NCBI GenBank assembly: GCA_963758025.1
Contig: CAVWUA010000009.1
Span: 196,018-260,017 of the forward strand
Source: CAVWUA01 sp963758025
Lineage (GTDB): Bacteria; Planctomycetota; Planctomycetia; Isosphaerales; Isosphaeraceae
Length of the DNA: 64,000 nt
Direction: 5' to 3'
Under the pieces are notes generated by a model. The model was not told the DNA's origin, searched no databases, and saw only the letters and a list, made by a program, of their open reading frames with translations. Below, piece by piece: positions 57,136 through 64,000 of this stretch; within the stretch, counting starts at the first letter, position 1, and every line of letters begins with the position of its first letter. The translations under genes and the position numbers were made by a program.

Positions 57136-57980
57136 TCAGTAGTCCTTCAGCCCGAAGACCTTCGCGAAGACATCGAGCTTTTCCCCGAGGGAAGTGCGGT
57201 GCGGCCTGAGCGCGTGATGATGGATGACCAGGAGCGTCACGTCGTCTTGCGCCGGCAGGCCGCCGCGGTGCCGATCCATCGCCCGCAAGAGGTCCGGGCC
57301 GATCTGGCGAGGGTCGCCAGGGTCAAGGCCCCGCGTCAACGCCAGCAGCCCCTCCTCCCCGAGCGGACGGTCGAAGCGGTCCGCCGCCTCGGTGAGGGCA
57401 TCCGTGTAGAAGAGCACGATGTCGTCTCGATCGAGCGTCACCTGGAACTGAGTATAAGGCGTCTCGTCATCGAGGCCCAGGGGCAGATTGCCCGGCTCAC
57501 CGTGGCTCTGATCGAGGAAGTCCCAGTCCCTGGTGGAGTGCGAAACCGGATCGGCCGGGGATGGCCCGCATTGCAGAGCGCCAGCGCTCGCGTCGAGGTC
57601 AGGTAGGTCGCGACGAGTGCCGTGGCGAACCGGAGCGACTGAGCCGACTCGGCGAACTGCCGGTTCAACGCGCGGACCAGCCGCGTCTGGCTCTTGGTAT
57701 TGATGTTCTTGCGCATCAGGGCGCGGAGCGCGGCCGAGAACCCGGCCACCGTCGCGCCGTGTCCCGAGACGTCGGCCACGATCATCCGGGAGACCAAGCC
57801 GCCGCCGCAGAGCGAGATGTAATGGATGTCGCCGCCACTCTCGGCCGCCTCATGCGGCTGGCTGTACACCCAGACGTCGAGGCCCGGCATGGAGATCGAC
57901 TCCTCCACGGCCTGGCTCCCACCGCAGATTTCCATGCAACGCATCGTCCGCCCAGTGGTCGGACTGTGAAGGGAACTCAT
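57136..57980 (-). CDS. SpoIIE-type PP2C Ser/Thr phosphatase, one frameshift
   Basis: Stand-alone PPM/SpoIIE phosphatase of about 281 residues corrected; such proteins act in partner-switching control of anti-sigma pathways. Metal-binding motifs are visible: ESGGDIHYISLCGGGLVSRM (Gly-Gly-Asp), IVADVSGHGATVAGFSAALR (DVSGHG) and DDIVLFYTDALTEAADRFDR (TDALTEA), with QDDVTLLVI at the end. The frame breaks near 57526 after RTPPGT; one added base gives WDFLDQSHGEPGNLPLGLDD and joins to the second part. The ATG at 57978-57980 is used, but an internal ATG at 57935 cannot be excluded. Confidence 0.87.
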
Positions 57981-58247
57981 GGAACCATCCGCCTTGTTGG
58001 ATCAGGAACGGCCGCCGTCATCCGACGGAGCGCCGGGGTCTGGAACCGCACCGAGGATAGACGTCCCAATCCCGGCGGCTATTTGCCCGGCCGATTTGAA
58101 ATCGCGATCTTGGGCCAGCCGATCGGCCCTCGTTCCGGGCGGAGCACGGTCGCCCTCGACTTGCCGGCGATGCGCACAATGGCGAAAATACCCGTCGAAT
58201 GTCCCGATCAATCCGCTTCGACCTCGACACCTGACCGGCGACTTATC

Positions 58248-59567
58248 ATGCCAATGCCCCGCTGGACTCTCGCCTTGCTCCCCGGCCTGCTCCTGGCGGC
58301 CGGTCCCCTGATCCCCCAGAACGATGCCCCGCCCGAGAACCCGAAACCGCGCGTCACCGCCGTCTGGCCGGATGGTCCGCTGAACGTCCGTGTGGCGTTC
58401 GACCGCCCGGTCAACCCGGCGATTGCCGACGAGGTCACGAGCCGTTCGATCGCGTTCGGCCCCTCGACGACGGACGGCGAGGCGGCGAACGGGCCGACGC
58501 CCGCCTCGGGGGCGATCCGCATCGCGGCGGCGCGGCTGGAGGATGGCGCCCGGACGCTCGTCCTGGCGACCGACCCGCACCCGTTCGAGGCCCGTTACCG
58601 GCTCAACCTGCCCGGCTTCGACTCGGTCGCTTACGACCTGTCGGGCGTCGAGGCATCGTGGAGCGAGGACGAGCAAGCGGCGGAGCCATCGTGGCAAGGC
58701 TGGTGGCCGCACATCGAGCCGGCCCTGGCCCGCGCACGGACCGTCGGCTCGGCCGAGCACGAGCGCGGCTTCGCCCTGTTGACCCGGAAGGGACGGTTGA
58801 CCTTGCGAACCCTGGTCGTGCTGCCCGAGGGGAAGGCGACGCTCCGCCTGGAAGCGGACCGGCCGTTCGAGGCAACCTTCGCGTTCGTCCCGGTCACGTC
58901 CAGCCCCGGCCCGGGTGACACGCATCGCGCGGACCTGCCGATCGAGTCGATGGGCGTCGGCGAGATGCTGGAAGTCCTGCTGTCCACGGGCGATCCGGGG
59001 CCGTTGCCGACCCTGCGGGCGCAGGCTCTGGTTGGAGATACTCCCACGCCGAAGCCGATCGTGTCCAAAGACCTGGTCCTGCCGTGGGCTCCCGCCCCGC
59101 CGGACTCGCAGGCGTCGCCGACGGCCGAACCGCCGTACGCCCTCCAGGGGGGCGACCCCGAGCGCGGAAAGACGGTCTTCTTCAGCGAGGAGGCCCAGTG
59201 CTCCAAGTGCCACAAGATCCAGGGGGAAGGGAGCGAGGTCGGCCCGGACCTGAGCGAACTCGCCGACAGGGACCCGGCCACGATCTACGCCGACATCGCC
59301 AACCCGAGCGCCCGGATTCACCCGGACTACGTGCCGTTCACCGTCGCCCTGAAGGACGGCCAGGTCGCCGTCGGCGTCGTCAAGGCGGAGGGGGCCGACG
59401 CCATCCGGGTCCTCGATAACAACGCGAAGATCAGCACGTACCCCCGGAGCGAGGTCGAGGAACTCCGCCCCAGCGCCACGTCGATCATGCCGGTCGGTCT
59501 GGCCGGCGCCCTGGGCGAGACGAAGATGCGCGACCTGATCGCCTTCCTGACGAACGTGAAGCCATAA
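58248..59567 (+). CDS. Exported protein with planctomycete-type heme-binding domain
   Basis: Exported c-type cytochrome of 439 residues. Signal peptide RWTLALLPGLLLAAGPLIPQ; residues 25-300 are beta-rich with an Ig-like N-terminal part (KPRVTAVWPDGPLNVRVAFD). The C-terminal third is the putative heme-binding domain widespread in planctomycetes: RGKTVFFSEEAQCSKCHKIQ with heme Cys at 318 and 321, EGSEVGPDLSELADRDPATI, and PRSEVEELRPSATSIMPVGL. The gene is intact. Two ATGs lie at 58248 and 58254. The 267 bases before it show no gene and should contain the promoter. The redox partner is unknown. Confidence 0.87.
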   Translation: MPMPRWTLALLPGLLLAAGPLIPQNDAPPENPKPRVTAVWPDGPLNVRVAFDRPVNPAIADEVTSRSIAFGPSTTDGEAANGPTPASGAIRIAAARLEDGARTLVLATDPHPFEARYRLNLPGFDSVAYDLSGVEASWSEDEQAAEPSWQGWWPHIEPALARARTVGSAEHERGFALLTRKGRLTLRTLVVLPEGKATLRLEADRPFEATFAFVPVTSSPGPGDTHRADLPIESMGVGEMLEVLLSTGDPGPLPTLRAQALVGDTPTPKPIVSKDLVLPWAPAPPDSQASPTAEPPYALQGGDPERGKTVFFSEEAQCSKCHKIQGEGSEVGPDLSELADRDPATIYADIANPSARIHPDYVPFTVALKDGQVAVGVVKAEGADAIRVLDNNAKISTYPRSEVEELRPSATSIMPVGLAGALGETKMRDLIAFLTNVKP

Positions 59568-59615
59568 GAGGCTTCACCGCCGAGAACGCGGTGTTCCCGG
59601 CGGTTGACGAGGAAT

Positions 59616-60821
59616 TCACGCCCCGAACTTCTGGAGCCGTCCCGCGTGAGCCAGGGCCAGAGGCATGATGTATTTGGCGAGGATCTGTCCCAGCCCGCCC
59701 TGGAGGCACGGGCGCTCGCCGAACTCCGTCACGTAGTCCGGTCGGCAGGTCGCCGGGGCCGAGATCAGGAGCGGGACCGGGTGGAAGCTGTGCGACTTCA
59801 TCCGGCTCGGGGTCGAGTGGTCCCCCGTGACGATCAGGACGTCGGGCTTCAATCCCGTGATCTTGGGGATCTCGGCGTCGAGCGTCTCGATCATCTCGAC
59901 CTTCTTGGCGAAGTTCCCGTCCTCGCCCGTGCTGTCGGTGTACTTGAAGTGGATGAAGAAGAAGTCGTACTGGTCCCAGTTCGCCTTGAGGACCTCCATC
60001 TGGTCGGCCAGGGTCTTGCCGGGATCGACCACCGTCATGCCGACCAGCCGGGCCAGTCCCCGGTACATCGGATAGACGGCGATGGCCACCGGCTTGACGC
60101 CGTACACCTCCTCCATCGTGGCGATGTCGGGGAACTTGGCGAACCCTCGCATCATCAGGAAGTTGGCGGGGGACTCGTTCTTGAGGATCTCCCTGGCCTG
60201 GCGGAGGAACTCCGCGGCGACCCTGGCCGTCTTCTCCGAGCCGGCGTTGCCCGCCTTCGGCTCCAGCGTCAGCAGGCCGGTCTGGAGCGGGTCGGTATCG
60301 CAGACGTCGTCGCCGAGCCCCTCGCCCCGGAAGCGAACGACCAGGCGGTACTCGCGCACCGGCTCGATCAGGGTCTCGACCTCGGGAATCTTGACCCCCT
60401 GGCGAAGCTTCTCGACGAGCTTCACGCACGTCTCGGTCGGGATGCGGCCCGCGCGGCGGTCGGTGACCTTTCCTTCCGCGTCGATCGTGCAGAAGTTGCC
60501 CCGGATGGCCACGTCCTTCGGCCCGACCTCCACGCCGATGCCGAGCGCTTCGAGCACGCCTCGGCCGATGTCGTGGGTCAACGGGTCGAACCCGAACAGC
60601 CCGAGGTGTCCGGGGCCGGAGCCGGGGGTGATCCCGGGAGCGACCGGCAGGCTCAGGCCGACGGTCCCCTCGGCCGCCAGGCGGTCGAGGTTCGGCGTCC
60701 TGGCGGTCTCCAGCTCGGTCTTGCCGCCCGGCTCGATCGGCAGGCCCCCCAGGCCATCAGCCACCAGCATGACGATCTTCGTGGTGTTTGGTTCCTTCAA
60801 CTGTCGGATCAGGTCGTGCAT
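59616..60821 (-). CDS. apgM: 2,3-bisphosphoglycerate-independent phosphoglycerate mutase, ApgM type
   Basis: Cytoplasmic glycolytic enzyme interconverting 3- and 2-phosphoglycerate, of the archaeal-type class within the alkaline-phosphatase superfamily. Metal/substrate motifs: KIVMLVADGLGGLPIEPGGK (first Asp), TPGSGPGHLGLFGFDPLTHD (Ser nucleophile region), IGVEVGPKDVAIRGNFCTID, FFFIHFKYTDSTGEDGNFAK and VLIVTGDHSTPSRMKSHSFH. At 401 residues it has the normal length. The ATG at 60819-60821 starts the conserved N-terminus; the frame extends upstream but without family sequence. The gene is intact. Confidence 0.93.
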   Translation of the reverse strand: MHDLIRQLKEPNTTKIVMLVADGLGGLPIEPGGKTELETARTPNLDRLAAEGTVGLSLPVAPGITPGSGPGHLGLFGFDPLTHDIGRGVLEALGIGVEVGPKDVAIRGNFCTIDAEGKVTDRRAGRIPTETCVKLVEKLRQGVKIPEVETLIEPVREYRLVVRFRGEGLGDDVCDTDPLQTGLLTLEPKAGNAGSEKTARVAAEFLRQAREILKNESPANFLMMRGFAKFPDIATMEEVYGVKPVAIAVYPMYRGLARLVGMTVVDPGKTLADQMEVLKANWDQYDFFFIHFKYTDSTGEDGNFAKKVEMIETLDAEIPKITGLKPDVLIVTGDHSTPSRMKSHSFHPVPLLISAPATCRPDYVTEFGERPCLQGGLGQILAKYIMPLALAHAGRLQKFGA

Positions 60822-61021
60822 GAGAAGGCGCTCGAAGTGCGGAAAATCAAAGGTGGTTCGCCGTATTGTCCTGTTCGCGTCGGTCGCGGTCAACCAGACT
60901 TGCCCGCCCAGGGGACGATTGCGAAGTCGGCTGGTGGACCCTTCTCGCCCCCCACCTCTCAAGGAGACCCGCCCTGGGGAACCACGCGGCGGACATGGAT
61001 TCTTTCGGCGGCGGAGGACGA

Positions 61022-61432
61022 ATGACAACGCGACGATTGACCCGGCGTCGGATGCTCGCGTCTCTCGGAGTCGCTTGCACTCTAATCGTCGCCTTCCTGG
61101 TCGTGCAGCATCGGCGAGCAGAGCAGCGCCAGCGATTGGAGATCCCCCGAGAGTGGGCACGATTAGCTCCCTATCCCGAGTCGGCGAGAGATCTCAGGGC
61201 CTCCACATCGGGCAGCATGTTTACCCGAGCGTTCCGGGTCTCCTTCACGGCCCCGGCCCCCGACATTGAGCGATGGCTGGCGGACTCTCCCGGCATGCGC
61301 GAGGCCACGCCCGAAAGGGTGTCTCCAGGGAAGCGCCACTTCGCTATCAAACCAGGCGGGGGCGCTCAGCATGCCGAGGTCACCGTAGATGACACAACGG
61401 GCTCGGTGAGCATCTATGTCGCCTGGAGCTGA
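61022..61432 (+). CDS. Membrane-anchored small protein of unknown function
   Basis: Protein of 136 residues: a basic start (MTTRRLTRRRM), one membrane helix (LASLGVACTLIVAFLVV), then a periplasmic domain (MFTRAFRVSFTAPAPDIERW, ending VDDTTGSVSIYVAWS). GGCGGAGGACGA precedes the ATG at 61022. It is divergent from apgM, with 200 bases between starts. The domain looks like a small alpha/beta fold; no family recognised. Confidence 0.65.
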   Translation: MTTRRLTRRRMLASLGVACTLIVAFLVVQHRRAEQRQRLEIPREWARLAPYPESARDLRASTSGSMFTRAFRVSFTAPAPDIERWLADSPGMREATPERVSPGKRHFAIKPGGGAQHAEVTVDDTTGSVSIYVAWS

Positions 61433-61688
61433 CCGGCGGGGCGGCACTCCACGCCGTTAACCTTGGCACTTGATTATCTTTGATTTGCCGAGCGCGTTGG
61501 ATTTCAACTTCCGTGGTATCTCGAATTTCGGGAGCGCCGATCGCGTGCGTGCGATTCTTCCGGGGTGAGCGCGACGGGCCTTGTTCCGCCGGGCGCAGTT
61601 GAGGCGAGGTGTACGCTGGCTGCCGACGTGCCTCCGCATCGGGATCGCGGCTCGATGACGCCCACTCGGTCCGACCCACCGCAGGCCA

Positions 61689-61710
61689 GGACAGCCGGGG
61701 GCGGCTGTCC
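61689..61710. repeat. REP-like hairpin in a 309-base gap
   Basis: GGACAGCCG and CGGCTGTCC around a four-base loop. The gap 61433-61741 otherwise holds no gene, only two convergent gene ends. Confidence 0.5.
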
Positions 61711-61741
61711 CACATCGGGCAATCTCATTTGGCAAGTTCCC

Positions 61742-62404
61742 CTACGACGACCGAGAACGTCGTCGCCACCAGCACGCCGCGCCGATCAGGGTCAGCGCCA
61801 TCACGCCGGTGGACGGTTCGGGAACAGCCGGAGGTTCGGTCCAGGGGGGGCCCTGGGGCTCCGTCCTCGGCTCGCGTTGCGGCTGAACCTGCTGGCAGGG
61901 GGTGCAGGTACACGGTGGCGTCGGCGTGGGGGACGGGGTCCACGTCGTCTGGGCCAGAGAGGGGCCGAGCCTCGGGTGGTAGTAGTCGAACCGGGCGGGG
62001 TTCAGGCTCCGCCGCCACTGGAGGTACTGCATCAAGGGGGTATCGGCCGAGTACATGCCTCGCGCCGCCATCGCTCGAAGGATGGGAGGCACGTTCACAT
62101 TCGTCGCCTGAGTGGTCATCGCACGTTGGTAATACATCGGAAAGGGGGACGAGTTAACGCTCGCCGCGGAAACCCGGCCGGACCCGGCCCAGAATGTCCG
62201 GGCGGTCTGCGTCCCGAGAGTCGGCGTCAGCCCGAGTTGAACCCGGGCGGGTGCGCCGGTGAACCCCAGCGCGGGGCGTCCCCCGAAGCCGCGAAACGGT
62301 GATCCCTGCGCCGGGACGCTCGCCAGGGTCAGGAACAAACCCGCCCAGAGCAGGCGAGCATGTCCACCCTTGCGTCCACCCAAGTAGCCGAGCACGATGC
62401 TCAT
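61742..62404 (-). CDS. PEP-CTERM sorting-domain protein
   Basis: Secreted protein of 220 residues. A signal peptide (LLWAGLFLTLASVPAQGSPF) and a Gly/Pro/Arg-rich N-terminal part are followed by a short conserved-looking segment (PPILRAMAARGMYSADTPLM, YLQWRRSLNPARFDYYHPRL), a Thr/Pro/Cys linker (PTPTPPCTCTPCQQVQPQ) and a C-terminal PEP-CTERM motif: VPEPSTG, hydrophobic helix VMALTLIGAACWW, then RRRSR. Such proteins are cut and anchored by an exosortase, which is not in this window. The ATG is at 62402-62404. Confidence 0.85.
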   Translation of the reverse strand: MSIVLGYLGGRKGGHARLLWAGLFLTLASVPAQGSPFRGFGGRPALGFTGAPARVQLGLTPTLGTQTARTFWAGSGRVSAASVNSSPFPMYYQRAMTTQATNVNVPPILRAMAARGMYSADTPLMQYLQWRRSLNPARFDYYHPRLGPSLAQTTWTPSPTPTPPCTCTPCQQVQPQREPRTEPQGPPWTEPPAVPEPSTGVMALTLIGAACWWRRRSRSS

Positions 62405-62701
62405 GACTCACCCGAACCTTCGTCGATCTCGACGATTAATAGCGTGCATCATATTGCCCAGAGCCGGCCATCCAGCCTGAGGTTTTATCGACTTCTCCGG
62501 GAATATAGCTTGAGCCTCCTGGACGGATTCCTCGCGAATCACCGAAAAGTCCGGTTTGCCGGGTTCCTCCAACGGGACAGGAGAGCCGCCGAGATTCCCA
62601 GGTCGAGAAGATACGGCGATCGGCGCCGGTCTTGCAGGGTCAACCGGGAGAAGTCCGACGGTTCTGCCGGACCGGCCCGCCCGAAGGGAACCTGAATCTC
62701 G

Positions 62702-63321
62702 ATGAGCAACACGACACGCGCAACCGACGATCCCGAAATCATCGACGTCAACGATGGCGTGGGGCCGCTCCTCCAGCGCGATTACATGGCCGTTTTCGCC
62801 GGGTCATGCGCTCCCGAGCAGATCGGCACGTTGCTGCGCGAGCGGTTCGAGGATTTCGCCCCCCCGGAAACCGCCGTCTTCCGCCGCAAAGGGGACCGTC
62901 ACGAGCCGCTGGAGGTCGGGGACGATCTGGCGATCCGGCTCGCCCTGCTGGGAAACTGCCGGGTGCGCGTCGTGCACCACGACCCTTGCAGTATCACCCT
63001 GCGCACCCTGAAAGGGCACCCGGAATCCGGCGCATCACCTTCGGGGCCGGACGCAACAGCAAGGGGGAACTGGTGTTCCGTATCGCCAGCCGCACGAAGG
63101 CCAGCCGCGTGTGGCATTATCTCGGCTATCTGGTGATGGGCAAGCAGTTGCAGTCGCGCTGCTGGATCCGGTTCATCGAACGTCTGGCCGAACGTTGCGG
63201 CAGCAAAATCGACGGCAGCATCCACGTGCGGACGCGGAAGGTCGAGCCGGAGCCGGACGACCCCAAGGGGCACGACACGCCCGTCTACTCCTGCGAGGGG
63301 GACGGCGGAGGGGGAGACTGA
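62702..63321 (+). CDS. DUF1990-like protein, one frameshift
   Basis: Soluble protein of about 206 residues corrected. The start MSNTTRATDDPEIIDVNDGV leads to a middle part (ALLGNCRVRVVHHDPCSITL, RTLKGHPE) and a C-terminal half (FGAGRNSKGELVFRIASRTK, RVWHYLGYLVMGKQLQSRCW) that resembles DUF1990 (YndJ-like) proteins. The frame breaks near 63025; one missing base joins KGHPE to RITFGAGRNSKGEL. GGAACC lies about nine bases before the ATG at 62702. The following gene starts two bases after its stop, so they form an operon. Function unknown. Confidence 0.7.
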
Positions 63322-63322
63322 T

Positions 63323-64000
63323 ATGGCCCTCTGGCGGTTTGGACGGGGCTGGACCGAAGCCGAGATGCTCGCCTACCTGAACGATCTCCAGGACCGGCCG
63401 GTCAACTTTGACGACCCGCCCGAGACGATGACCGCCGCGCACGGCTGGACCATCGACGGCGACCGCGCCAGCCTGGGGTCCGAGCCGGAAGGGCCACCCC
63501 TGAGCGACGGCCCGTTCGCCCGCGCCCGGCAGGCCATCATCAATTACGACTTCTCCGACCCCCGGATCGTCGTCGGCCACTTCGACCCCGAGACCCCCCT
63601 GGAAGGTCGCAACATGCTCCTGGAGTTGAAGGTCCTGGGCTTCCGCTTCCTCAGCGGTGTGCGGGTCCGGGAGGTCCGCGAGGAGGTCGAGCACGGCACG
63701 ACCCTCTTCGGCTTCCGCTACGACACCCTGGAAGGCCACATCGAGCGGGGCTACGAGTGGTTCCTCCTGACCAAGGACCACGCCACCGGCGACATCCAGT
63801 TCCGCATCGAGGCCCACTGGCGCCTGGGAGATTTCCCCAACTGGTGGAGCCACCTGGGTTTCCTTCTCTTCGGCAATCTCTTCCGCACCACCTGGCGTCA
63901 CCGCGCCCTGCGCCGCCTGCGACGCCTCGCCCACGCCCCCACGACGCAGCCGATCACCCCCGAAGGCGTCCTCGCCCACCGCGGCGACGAGACGCCGCGA
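63323..64000 (+). CDS. DUF1990-family protein, cut by window end
   Basis: Starts MALWRFGRGWTEAEMLAYLN and runs without a stop to the window edge (226 codons). Conserved blocks are RPVNFDDPPETMTAAHGW, FSDPRIVVGHFDPETPLEGR, LELKVLGFRFLSGVRV, FGFRYDTLEGHIERGYEWFL, LTKDHATGDIQFRIEAHWRL and FPNWWSHLGFLL, all typical of DUF1990. GGAGGGGGAG ends about six bases before the ATG at 63323. The final residues (APTTQPITPEGVLAHRGDE) look like a C-terminal tail, so little is missing. It is coupled to the preceding related gene. Confidence 0.85.
   Translation, partial: MALWRFGRGWTEAEMLAYLNDLQDRPVNFDDPPETMTAAHGWTIDGDRASLGSEPEGPPLSDGPFARARQAIINYDFSDPRIVVGHFDPETPLEGRNMLLELKVLGFRFLSGVRVREVREEVEHGTTLFGFRYDTLEGHIERGYEWFLLTKDHATGDIQFRIEAHWRLGDFPNWWSHLGFLLFGNLFRTTWRHRALRRLRRLAHAPTTQPITPEGVLAHRGDETPR

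Noticed and set aside
54727..57606. One 959-codon plus-strand frame covering the sulfatase and beyond
   Set aside because: After the sulfatase end it runs antisense through endonuclease III and part of the phosphatase; the extension exists because one base is missing near 56200, and the corrected frame stops at 56214-56216.
1..64000. Programmed ribosomal frameshifting as the general cause of broken frames
   Set aside because: Shifts go in both directions, occur in unrelated genes and contexts, and lack shared slippery sites; homopolymer indels explain them more simply. Only the paired seam in the surface proteins is left open.
1..64000. tRNA, rRNA or known riboswitches
   Set aside because: None was recognised by eye; a covariance-model scan could still find one, so absence is not claimed.

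Overview
The window is high-GC bacterial DNA that reads as a planctomycete, most likely of the Isosphaeraceae/Gemmatales side. The signs are proteins with the N-terminal LEPR-XLL motif, a PEP-CTERM protein, a secreted sulfatase, planctomycete-type heme-binding and di-heme cytochromes, a Ser/Thr kinase with a TPR tail paired with an ECF sigma factor, and an ECF sigma factor carrying a membrane/TPR extension. This is inference from protein families; no rRNA gene was seen.

Layout. 0-8.1 kb: CocE-type hydrolase, a membrane protein/winged-helix regulator pair, ispH with a terminator, a giant ECF sigma factor, a sialidase-like secreted protein and a small protein. 8.3-16.2 kb: a Tad (Flp) pilus locus with two tandem pilins, a terminator, then tadV-cpaB-cpaE-tadA-tadB-tadC; no secretin is present. 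16.3-20.9 kb (minus strand): a LIC_10091-like protein, the kinase-TPR protein and its ECF sigma factor. 21.2-27.3 kb: four exported proteins (di-heme oxidoreductase, EF-hand, MauG-like peroxidase, FG-GAP). 27.3-28.0 kb: palindromic tandem repeats. 28.0-43.4 kb: small exported proteins, a Gfo/Idh/MocA oxidoreductase, two paralogous ABC-2 permeases, glycosyltransferases, larC, an aldehyde dehydrogenase and a CHAD protein. 43.7-49.7 kb: a 3.1-kb tandem duplication of a surface protein (LEPR-XLL + arylsulfotransferase-like + FG-GAP-like repeats) with a duplicated upstream palindrome. 49.7-53.2 kb: accessory region with an IS110 remnant followed by what looks like a small integron-type gene-cassette array (attC sites without an integrase), REP-like palindromes and a lower-GC patch. 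53.3-64 kb: a KSTGPKT-motif protein, sulfatase, endonuclease III, SpoIIE-type phosphatase, a heme-binding protein, ApgM phosphoglycerate mutase, a PEP-CTERM protein and two DUF1990-type proteins, the last cut by the window end.

A technical feature affects most of the annotation. About 27 apparent one-base frameshifts interrupt otherwise well-conserved genes, and many sit in homopolymers. Repairing single bases restores known motifs (for example the fourth cluster cysteine of endonuclease III and the signal peptide of the sulfatase), so most are probably uncorrected sequencing indels rather than gene decay. Such genes are given here as one CDS with the break noted. The most interesting biology is the integrase-less cassette array at 50.3-51.45 kb and the duplicated surface-protein locus just upstream of it.
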